Positions 7,295 through 12,473 of a stretch of 12,473 nt of DNA are shown here, piece by piece; position 1 is the stretch's first letter; every line of letters starts with the position of its first letter. Under the pieces are notes generated by a model. It searched no databases and was not told the origin of the DNA. It saw only the letters and a list, made by a program, of their open reading frames with translations. Location of the stretch: NCBI GenBank assembly GCA_002482725.1, contig DLGO01000138.1, positions 29,084-41,556 of the forward strand. Direction: 5' to 3'. The stretch comes from Bacteroidetes bacterium UBA7692. Lineage in GTDB: Bacteria > Bacteroidota > Bacteroidia > Chitinophagales > LD1. Both the position numbers and the translations under genes were made by a program.

Positions 7295-7681
7295 CTAACG
7301 GGGTATCTTAATTTTCTTCAATGTTTGCACATATCTGGGAGATGACGCATATTTTATACGCAGTAAAAAGGCGTAATAATCCTCTTCGTGGTGCTTGAAG
7401 TGGCGGTCTTGCCAGGAGCGGTAATAATCAATGGATTCCTGCCAAGTATCGAACTGCATGTAAGCCTTATGGTACCTGAATGCAAAGAGATTATTCTTTT
7501 GCATTAAGTATTTGTTTTTCAGCCAGCCTGTTTCCAGTATCACCTGCCTCATGACCACTTCGGGATAGTGAACACCTGACTCGCATATATAGTTAAATAC
7601 ACTATCTATAGTTTGCGCTTTGAGAAAAGAACAGGAAACCAACATAAAAAACAACAATATGATCAACCTTAGTTTTCGCAT
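7295..7681 (-). CDS. Small glucosaminidase-domain (lysozyme-like) exported protein
   Basis: The 128-residue protein has an export signal followed by a compact glucosaminidase-like domain. Seen are VILETGW (47-53) with putative catalytic E50, KNNLFAFR (62-69) corresponding to the family's NNLFGIK, FDTWQESIDYYRSW (77-90) matching the F-x-S/T-W-x-x-S segment, and YASSPRYVQTLKKI (111-124) matching the closing YATDPxYxxKI motif. Such enzymes hydrolyse beta-1,4 linkages at N-acetylglucosamine in peptidoglycan. The leader can be read in two ways: a lipobox LVSC (14-17) would give a lipoprotein acylated on C17, while LKAQ (20-23) would suit signal peptidase I. It is the first gene of the minus-strand operon, 15 bases before SGNH protein A, and its ATG is 60 bases from that of the divergent yidD. 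It may process the polymer that is acylated or remodel the wall nearby (inference). Confidence 0.82.
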   Translation of the reverse strand: MRKLRLIILLFFMLVSCSFLKAQTIDSVFNYICESGVHYPEVVMRQVILETGWLKNKYLMQKNNLFAFRYHKAYMQFDTWQESIDYYRSWQDRHFKHHEEDYYAFLLRIKYASSPRYVQTLKKIKIPR

Positions 7682-7741
7682 ACGCTTATAGTGAATGTAC
7701 TAAAAATAGCTGTATTGGCAAAAATTACTTTGTTTCACAGT
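7682..7741. promoter_or_regulatory. Divergent intergenic region, imperfect promoter elements
   Basis: This 60-base gap separates the glucosaminidase operon (minus) from yidD (plus), so both promoters should lie here or just inside the genes. On the plus strand TTACTTTG (7725-7732) matches the Bacteroidota -7 consensus TAnnTTTG at all but one fixed position, which would give a nearly leaderless yidD mRNA. On the minus strand AATTTTTG (7719-7726) also differs at one position and would leave a leader of roughly 30 bases. No convincing -33 element accompanies either, so the calls are tentative. Confidence 0.3.
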
Positions 7742-7954
7742 ATGTTAAGCAAGCTTCTAATAGTGTTTGTAAGGGCCTACCAGGTAATGCTGTCGCCGAT
7801 ATTGCCACCCAGCTGCAGGTACACGCCTACGTGCTCGCAATACACGATAGAGGCACTAAGGAAGCATGGGGCTTTTAAAGGAGGCTGGCTGGCGATAAAG
7901 CGTATCAGCAGCTGCCATCCGTGGGGTGGTCATGGGTATGATCCGGTGCCATAA
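7742..7954 (+). CDS. yidD: Membrane protein insertion efficiency factor YidD
   Basis: The 70-residue protein is a clear YidD: FVRAYQVMLSPILPPSCRYT (9-28), TPTCSQYTIEALRKHG (28-43), GWLAIKRI (48-55) and the closing CHPWGGHGYDPVP (58-70), with the three conserved Cys (C25, C31, C58). YidD is a small amphipathic protein at the inner face of the membrane that helps YidC insert membrane proteins. I chose the ATG at 7742 because MLSKLLI is the usual YidD beginning and because a -7-like element lies at 7725-7732. An in-frame GTG at 7691 would add 17 residues without family resemblance. It is not next to rnpA or yidC here, unlike the classical gene order. A strong hairpin lies 40 bases downstream but its T-tract faces the other strand. 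Confidence 0.93.
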   Translation: MLSKLLIVFVRAYQVMLSPILPPSCRYTPTCSQYTIEALRKHGAFKGGWLAIKRISSCHPWGGHGYDPVP

Positions 7955-7985
7955 TTAATTTCAACTTTCGAACACCTACCAGGAT

Positions 7986-8030
7986 AAAAACAAAAAATCC
8001 CTTGCCGTATTTCTACCTGCAAGGGATTTT
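7986..8030 (-). terminator. Intrinsic terminator of tRNA-Lys
   Basis: A perfect 12-bp inverted repeat pairs 7994-8005 with 8019-8030 around a 13-base loop (GC-rich core TCCCTTGC/GCAAGGGA). Read on the minus strand it is followed by a T-rich tract, T6-G-T5 counting the end of the stem. It begins two bases past the discriminator base of the tRNA, so it ends that transcript. On the plus strand there is no T-tract beyond the stem, so any effect on yidD would be weaker. Confidence 0.85.
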
Positions 8031-8031
8031 G

Positions 8032-8104
8032 TGAATTCGATGGGATTCGAACCCATGACCCATACATTAAAAGTGTATTGCTCTACCAGCTGAGCTACGA
8101 ATTC
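8032..8104 (-). tRNA. tRNA-Lys (anticodon TTT)
   Basis: The 73-base minus-strand sequence folds into a full cloverleaf: acceptor GAATTCG/CGAATTC with discriminator A, D-stem GCTC/GAGC around AGCTGGTA, anticodon stem ATACA/TGTAT with loop CTTTTAA (anticodon TTT), five-base variable region GGGTC, and T-stem ATGGG/CCCAT around TTCGAAT. All stems pair perfectly. The CCA end is not encoded: the bases after the discriminator are CAA, so CCA must be added by nucleotidyltransferase. The anticodon reads AAA and AAG lysine codons. It stands alone, with its own promoter-like element upstream and a terminator directly downstream. Confidence 0.97.
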
Positions 8105-8133
8105 GTCGTGTTGCTCTTTTTCAAAAGCGGACG

Positions 8134-8141
8134 CAAATATA
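8134..8141 (-). promoter_or_regulatory. Promoter -7 element for tRNA-Lys
   Basis: On the minus strand this reads TATATTTG, an exact match to the Bacteroidota -7 consensus TAnnTTTG, 30 bases before the tRNA 5' end. A TTTC, one base from the -33 consensus TTTG, sits at 8161-8164 with a 19-base spacer, within the known 19-21 range. A short leader trimmed by RNase P would follow. Confidence 0.6.
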
Positions 8142-8195
8142 TGTTTATCTTAGAAATAATGAAATTTATTTTGAGAAAAAACTAAATCATTTTTT

Positions 8196-8690
8196 CTATT
8201 CGAACAAAACCCCTTCTGCCACAAAGGTTACAGCGATCTCCGGTTTTGTAATTGCATTGATTTCTGCCTCCGGTTTTTTAGCATCCTGTGCGTAGTGGCG
8301 CAACATCTCAACCGAGGTGGTATCGTATGTAGCCTCGCCCTGTGCATAGAATGTTTTACCTCCGGCATCCTTTGGCACAAAAAAACCATAGTCCTTGAAG
8401 TGCATGCGCATAGTTTGGTTGTTTCCCAGGTCTACAGTCATCCAGCATCCTTTTTTCTGGCATACGCTTACTGCTGTGCCTGTTATCTTAACGCTATTCA
8501 AAGGCTTGCCATTCATTTTGCTTTCGAGCTGTGTTACAGGAATTGCATTGTCCTTAGTAACAACCGTACCAAAACCACCGGCAGCATTTGTTTTCAAATC
8601 ACCTTTTTTGGCAGGCAGGCAAACAGCCTGCGCATTAACCGCAACTACTGCAAACACCATCAACACTGCTGAGAAAAATATCTTCTTCAT
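8196..8690 (-). CDS. DUF4920 domain-containing secreted protein
   Basis: The 164-residue protein starts with a clear signal peptide (MKKIFFSAVL..., cleavage likely at VNA/QA around residue 20). The mature part has the features of the Bacteroidota DUF4920 family: VKITGTAVSVCQKKGCWM (67-84) with Cys77 and Cys82, MRMHFKDYGFFVPKDAGGK (95-112) and GEATYDTTSVEMLRHYA (118-134). It is expected in the periplasm. The biochemical role of the family is not known to me. The Cys pair could bind metal or form a disulfide (inference only). It is a single gene with its own -7 element at 8740-8747, between the adhesin terminator and the tRNA. No GC-rich terminator follows its stop. Confidence 0.88.
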   Translation of the reverse strand: MKKIFFSAVLMVFAVVAVNAQAVCLPAKKGDLKTNAAGGFGTVVTKDNAIPVTQLESKMNGKPLNSVKITGTAVSVCQKKGCWMTVDLGNNQTMRMHFKDYGFFVPKDAGGKTFYAQGEATYDTTSVEMLRHYAQDAKKPEAEINAITKPEIAVTFVAEGVLFE

Positions 8691-8739
8691 ACTTTATATT
8701 CTTAATATTTAATAATACCCCTATCCAAAAACAGGACTG

Positions 8740-8747
8740 CAAATATA
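8740..8747 (-). promoter_or_regulatory. Promoter -7 element for the DUF4920 gene
   Basis: The minus strand reads TATATTTG, an exact TAnnTTTG match, placed 50 bases before the ATG at 8690 and giving a leader of about 40 bases. No good TTTG lies 19-21 bases further upstream, where the adhesin terminator hairpin sits. The same octamer, again followed by C, precedes tRNA-Lys. Confidence 0.55.
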
Positions 8748-8757
8748 CTTTTTGAAA

Positions 8758-8792
8758 CAAAAAAGGCGAAACACATTATATGTTTCGCCTTT
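8758..8792 (-). terminator. Intrinsic terminator of the adhesin gene
   Basis: A perfect 12-bp inverted repeat (8762-8773 with 8781-8792, core GGCGAAACA/TGTTTCGCC) closes a 7-base loop and is followed on the minus strand by a run of six T (8764-8759) counting the stem end. It lies 21 bases past the adhesin stop codon, so it should end that transcript before the DUF4920 promoter. Confidence 0.88.
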
Positions 8793-8813
8793 ATATAAAT
8801 GCTTTTTTAACTA

Positions 8814-11800
8814 TTACCTCATAATAGTAACTGTGCCATTCAGCATGTCATCGGAGCCATCGTAGAAGGTAACCTTGATCTGATATACGAAAGTTTCGTA
8901 GCCAAGCTTCACCCCTTTCCATGTGCCATCCCAGGCATTTGTAGTAGCTGTGCCGTTGGTTTGGTTGGTGTTTTCATACAGCATGGTTCCCCATCTGTCA
9001 AATATCCTTGTATGGATGTTTTTAGCACCCAATACATCGAACGCGAAGTAATCGTTCATACCATCGCCATTCGGCGAGAATGCTGAAGGAATGAAAGCAG
9101 TATAGCCAAGCTTAACAATAACCCTGACTGTATCCAAGTTGGTACAACCTGCGCTATCTGTAACCTGTACTACATAAGCCGTAGTAGAGTCAGGCATGGC
9201 AACCACAGTACTGCAGGTCGCACAATCCAACGAATTGGAAGGTGACCACGAGTACGACTTGATGCCATGTATAGAGTATGCCGTAGCCGTAAGCGTAACC
9301 GGCTGCTGCCTAAGGCTTACTACATCGTTGCCGGCTGATAGTGTAAAGGCATCCGGCTGAGTAATGGTGAACCTGGCAGTGCCTGCGCAGTTGTTGTTAT
9401 CCTCTACCACTACCTGGTAAGAACCCGAAGGCAAGCCTGTGTACACACTATCCAACTGGTACAAGCCATTCAGGTAGTATTCAAATACTCCTGTGCCACC
9501 TGAAGCGTGTATCACTACTTCGCCATCATCGCCGCTGAAGCATGAAGTATTTACGGTATCAACCGTAACAGTAACCTTAACAGGCTTAACAAGGCGAACG
9601 GAATCAACCTTTGTACAAGCATTGAAGTCGGTAACCGTAACCTGATAAGTAACATCGCCCAACAATTTGATAGCCATGATGCCATTTTGAACAGGTGAGG
9701 TGCTCCATGCATAAGAGTACGGAGCAGAACCACCGCCTGCACTTACCACAGCAAAGCCGGTTGAGTTTTCGAAGCAGTCAGGATCATTCCCGGCCACAGA
9801 CGTAAGTATTGCATTTGGCTGCTTCACCGTGAACTGAGAAGTATCTTTACAGTTACGTGAATCCGTAACTAAAAAAGTATAAGTACCTGCAGGCACTCCG
9901 GTCAGGTCTTCATTAGTTGTGCTGTTGCTCCACAGATAATTCAATGTACCAGGGTTGCCACCACTAACTGTCAAATAAACTGCACCGTTGCTTTCACCAA
10001 AACAATGAGCATCTACAATAGAATCTTTTACTACAAAAGCAGGTGGATCCTGTAAAGTAATAATAGTAGAAGCTGTACAGTTCCTGGCATCTGTAATAGT
10101 AATAGCATAAGACCCGGCAGGCAGGTTATTAAGTGAAGATGCATTGCTGATAGTGCTCCATGAGTAGTCGTAAGCAGGAGTACCACCTGTAACTGTGGTA
10201 GTGATAGATCCATCGCTACCACCAGGGCAGTTGATATTGAATCCGCTGGCTGATATAGCTATAGGCTGCGCAGGTTCCGTCACTGTGTAGGTAGCTGAAT
10301 CGCGGCAACCCTTGCTATCGCTGATAGTAACCGAATAAGTACCCGCAGGCAATGTGCTGATATCTTCTGTAGTAGATGGTATAGACCATGTAAATGAATA
10401 TGGAGCTGAACCACCGTTGTACGTAATGTCAATTTTACCTGTGCTGTCGCCGTTACAGTTTACATTGGTAATGCTCTCCAGCGACAATTTGAATGGTGTA
10501 GGATTGGCAATAACCACCGCATTGCCACCATATACTGCACGGCAGCTGCTATCATCTTTTATATAAACATAATAGTTGCCCGGAGTAAGGTTAGAGAAAG
10601 ATGCACCGGCAACAAAAGTTACGGCGCTATCTATAGAGTATTGTATAGTACCATTTGGCGATGAGCCTGTAATGGTGATAGTACCATTGTTGGCACCAGA
10701 ACAGCCGGGCTGGTTAACCGTAACATTGGTAACCTGTGGATTTTGCAACTGAGCCACAGTAACTGTGTCCTTCAATGTCGATTTACAACCGCTTGTATCA
10801 GTTACCAAAACTGTATAGTTACCTACATTGGCAAAATGGCCGAAGCTGATGGCACTACCCGTACCGGTAACGGATGTACCTATTGGGGCGCCCTGGTAAT
10901 TTAACTGGTAGTTAAGTCCAAGGTCAGAACCTGCAAGGCTTATCAACTTACCGCTATCGCCTGCACAGAAAGAGCCTGAACCCAACACTGCATAGTTATT
11001 CGGATTTGCATTTAATGTAATGATGGCCGAATCATTCATCAACTCAGTACAGCCGCTTTGTGCGAATGTACCCCTTACTATATAGTAGCCGGGAGCGCTG
11101 AAGAAGCCAAATGTAAGTGAGTTACCCGTGCCCACTACCGGTAAACCTACAGGAGTAATACCATTGAGGTAGAGTTGGTAGTTGACACCAAGCTCAGAGC
11201 CATTCAAAGTAATTTGCCTGGTGCTGGTACTGCCAGAAGCACAAACGCTACCACCACCCTGCACATCAAAAATCTGAGGAAGCGGATACAGCTGAATGTT
11301 TACATTGCCCAGCATAGGCTGGCCACATCCAGGAATTCGTTCAGCTTCTATTGTATAGTTACCTACACCTAACTGGTTAGGGAAAGTAAGTATGGTACCG
11401 GTACCTGTAAGACTATCGATACGAACGCCATTGAACAACAATACATATTTAAGACCTACTTCTGAGCTGCTCAGGAAGATAGGCAATCCATTGGTACCCG
11501 GGCAATAGCTGCCACCACCTGTAACAACGAATTGCACAGGCAAAGGAAGAATGCGCAAAGTATCAAATACAGGTTTGCTCCATCCGCAGCACTGCTCCCT
11601 AACCCTGTAGCGAACAGTATATAAACCCGCAGGTACGCCATACAGATTGGCATTGGGAGAAGGAAGTGTAGACTGATACACAGGACTGCTAAGGCTCGTC
11701 CCCTGATAAATCCTCCAGTCGTATTCGGTTTGTGTACCCCAGCCACTTGCACTAAGCGAAACAGCACCATCTATACAGATAGCGCGGCTGGAAAGATTGG

Positions 11801-12473
11801 TAACCGGCAGCTGACGTGCATCTGATGCTACTTTCAAAACTGCATTATATACTGTACCATCTATAGTAAGGTTGTAATCTGTGTTGGCAGTAGTAACATA
11901 CACTGCAATAGGAGAACTGCTATTAAAATAGCTTGATATAGGGAAGCCCGCAGGCTGGTCGCGCAAATCCTGAACGATATTAACACCGCCGGAAAATGAC
12001 CAAACACCGCTTGCTTTGTTTAATTGAATCTCTGAATTGATACACGCTTTACCATTGAAGTAATCGATACTGTATGTAGGTAAGTTTGGAACACTGGTAG
12101 ATGTGCCTGTGATAACAGCACCACCAACGGCCAAAACCGACTGCGCCAAACCATTGGCACCATCCTGTCCACGACCACCGGCACCTCCGTTACCTCCATT
12201 TCCTCCATTTCCGCCAATTCCTTGCGGAGAGCAGCTTCCGGATGTTGTAATACCATTATTGCCATTATTACCTGTAGCACCTGGCTGGCCTGTAGCACCA
12301 TCGCCACCGGGCCCTGCAATACCTGCTATTAATTGAGATGTAACTATCGCACCTGTAGTACCTGTACCTGAAGCATAAAGGCCAAAAGAACCACCACCAC
12401 CAAAACCACCACTACCGGGCAAGCCACCGCCACCGCCATTTCCTCCATTCCCTCCATTAGGTGTATTGCCCTG
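8814..12473 (-). CDS. Giant T9SS-exported surface adhesin with Ig-like and SprB repeats, 5' end missing
   Basis: The frame stays open to the right edge, so the N-terminus is missing; a TTG at 12422 is an internal Leu. Counting from that TTG (1,202 residues): Gly-rich and collagen-like triplets (1-92), two unassigned beta-rich segments (about 115-290) including a QCCGW motif, three Ig-like repeats (298-558), six SprB-type repeats (562-1024), a PKD-like segment (1026-1104), and a C-terminal T9SS type B sorting domain (1109-1202) with FIPSAFSPNGDGMNDYF, IFDRWG and WDGTWKG. Such proteins cross the outer membrane by the type IX system and are displayed on or released from the surface, serving adhesion or gliding. 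SprB itself is a gliding adhesin, but similar repeats are common in other secreted proteins, so motility is not proved. A strong terminator follows. No T9SS machinery gene is in the window. Confidence 0.93.
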   Translation of the reverse strand, partial: QGNTPNGGNGGNGGGGGLPGSGGFGGGGSFGLYASGTGTTGAIVTSQLIAGIAGPGGDGATGQPGATGNNGNNGITTSGSCSPQGIGGNGGNGGNGGAGGRGQDGANGLAQSVLAVGGAVITGTSTSVPNLPTYSIDYFNGKACINSEIQLNKASGVWSFSGGVNIVQDLRDQPAGFPISSYFNSSSPIAVYVTTANTDYNLTIDGTVYNAVLKVASDARQLPVTNLSSRAICIDGAVSLSASGWGTQTEYDWRIYQGTSLSSPVYQSTLPSPNANLYGVPAGLYTVRYRVREQCCGWSKPVFDTLRILPLPVQFVVTGGGSYCPGTNGLPIFLSSSEVGLKYVLLFNGVRIDSLTGTGTILTFPNQLGVGNYTIEAERIPGCGQPMLGNVNIQLYPLPQIFDVQGGGSVCASGSTSTRQITLNGSELGVNYQLYLNGITPVGLPVVGTGNSLTFGFFSAPGYYIVRGTFAQSGCTELMNDSAIITLNANPNNYAVLGSGSFCAGDSGKLISLAGSDLGLNYQLNYQGAPIGTSVTGTGSAISFGHFANVGNYTVLVTDTSGCKSTLKDTVTVAQLQNPQVTNVTVNQPGCSGANNGTITITGSSPNGTIQYSIDSAVTFVAGASFSNLTPGNYYVYIKDDSSCRAVYGGNAVVIANPTPFKLSLESITNVNCNGDSTGKIDITYNGGSAPYSFTWSIPSTTEDISTLPAGTYSVTISDSKGCRDSATYTVTEPAQPIAISASGFNINCPGGSDGSITTTVTGGTPAYDYSWSTISNASSLNNLPAGSYAITITDARNCTASTIITLQDPPAFVVKDSIVDAHCFGESNGAVYLTVSGGNPGTLNYLWSNSTTNEDLTGVPAGTYTFLVTDSRNCKDTSQFTVKQPNAILTSVAGNDPDCFENSTGFAVVSAGGGSAPYSYAWSTSPVQNGIMAIKLLGDVTYQVTVTDFNACTKVDSVRLVKPVKVTVTVDTVNTSCFSGDDGEVVIHASGGTGVFEYYLNGLYQLDSVYTGLPSGSYQVVVEDNNNCAGTARFTITQPDAFTLSAGNDVVSLRQQPVTLTATAYSIHGIKSYSWSPSNSLDCATCSTVVAMPDSTTAYVVQVTDSAGCTNLDTVRVIVKLGYTAFIPSAFSPNGDGMNDYFAFDVLGAKNIHTRIFDRWGTMLYENTNQTNGTATTNAWDGTWKGVKLGYETFVYQIKVTFYDGSDDMLNGTVTIMR
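9351..10739 (-). repeat. Six tandem SprB-type repeats within the adhesin
   Basis: Six units of about 74-79 residues follow each other at roughly 562-640, 645-719, 721-794, 797-870, 872-948 and 950-1024. Each has a Cys-x-G-x-x-x-G entry (for example NCNGDSTG), a GG-x-x-P-Y/F-x-Y/F-x-W strand, an L/V-PAG-x-Y-x-V turn, a TD-x-x-x-C motif and a closing Q/E-P. The first and last units are the most divergent: unit 1 lacks the Trp, and unit 6 has YYLNG instead. Copies differ widely at DNA level, so the duplications look old. Confidence 0.85.
10749..11531 (-). repeat. Three Ig-like repeats within the adhesin
   Basis: Three units of about 85 residues (298-382, 385-470, 477-558) share the order V-x-G-x-GS-x-C, L-x-x-S-x-x-G-x-x-Y-x-L, a GTG-x-x-x-x-F step, G-x-Y-x-V/I, and a late G-C. 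They form a second repeat class in the same protein, next to the SprB-type units, and probably act as rigid spacers in the stalk (inference). Confidence 0.75.
12150..12473 (-). repeat. Glycine-rich/collagen-like region of the adhesin
   Basis: The protein has Gly every third residue in two blocks: about 38-57 (GDGATGQPGATGNNG...) and about 68-91 (GGN, GGA, GRG, GQD, GAN triplets). The part running to the window edge is also rich in GGN and poly-Gly. At DNA level this appears as repeated GGNGGN codons on the minus strand. Bacterial collagen-like sequence can form trimeric stalks, but the runs here are short and a flexible linker is equally possible. Confidence 0.75.

Noticed and set aside
7691..7741. 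GTG at 7691 as the yidD start
   Set aside because: The extra 17 residues do not resemble YidD, and a -7-like element lies downstream of the GTG; the ATG at 7742 gives the family's usual beginning.
8174..8197. Possible terminator hairpin AGAAAAAA/TTTTTTCT at the DUF4920 stop
   Set aside because: The stem is almost entirely A-T, overlaps the stop codon and has no separate T-tract; too weak to call.
8814..12422. Periodic repeats that might suggest a CRISPR array or minisatellite
   Set aside because: The period is about 75-85 codons, copies are diverged at DNA level, and the frame encodes conserved protein domains throughout.
12420..12422. TTG as the start codon of the adhesin
   Set aside because: The frame stays open for 17 more codons to the window edge with the same Gly-rich composition, and no signal peptide follows the TTG.

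Overview
The window comes from a member of the Bacteroidota, most likely the order Chitinophagales (the order is inferred, the phylum is well supported). The evidence is a type IX secretion (T9SS) type B sorting domain with SprB-type repeats, a DUF4920 protein, promoter elements of the TAnnTTTG type, and start codons without Shine-Dalgarno sequences. It looks like ordinary chromosome: I see no insertion sequence, prophage, CRISPR array or origin.

Left part, plus strand (1-3151): a tight row of four genes. These are a GNAT N-acetyltransferase cut by the left edge, a class III PLP aminotransferase related to glutamate-1-semialdehyde aminomutase, a class II (FucA/AraD-type) aldolase with a full active site, and a second protein that aligns with the aldolase but has lost every metal and catalytic residue. 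The last two overlap by 4 bases. Together they suggest a small pathway that makes or breaks an aldol, transfers an amino group and acetylates an amine. The substrate is unknown.

Middle part, minus strand (7681 down to 3156): a second tight operon, read in the order glucosaminidase-like protein, SGNH/GDSL protein A, SGNH/GDSL protein B, MBOAT acyltransferase. The last three form an AlgI/PatA-like system for O-acylating an extracytoplasmic glycan. The glucosaminidase at the head hints at peptidoglycan or another GlcNAc-containing polymer. The two operons converge with only 4 bases between their stop codons.

Right part: yidD (plus, 7742-7954), a tRNA-Lys(TTT) gene with promoter and terminator (minus), a secreted DUF4920 protein (minus, 8196-8690), and the C-terminal 1,219 codons of a very large surface adhesin (minus, 8814 to beyond the right edge). 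The adhesin has glycine-rich/collagen-like sequence, three Ig-like repeats, six SprB-type repeats, a PKD-like segment and a T9SS C-terminal signal. A strong terminator follows it.

The points most worth pursuing are the active/inactive aldolase pair in its aminotransferase-acetyltransferase operon, and the duplicated SGNH partners of the MBOAT protein, one of which has an altered catalytic motif.
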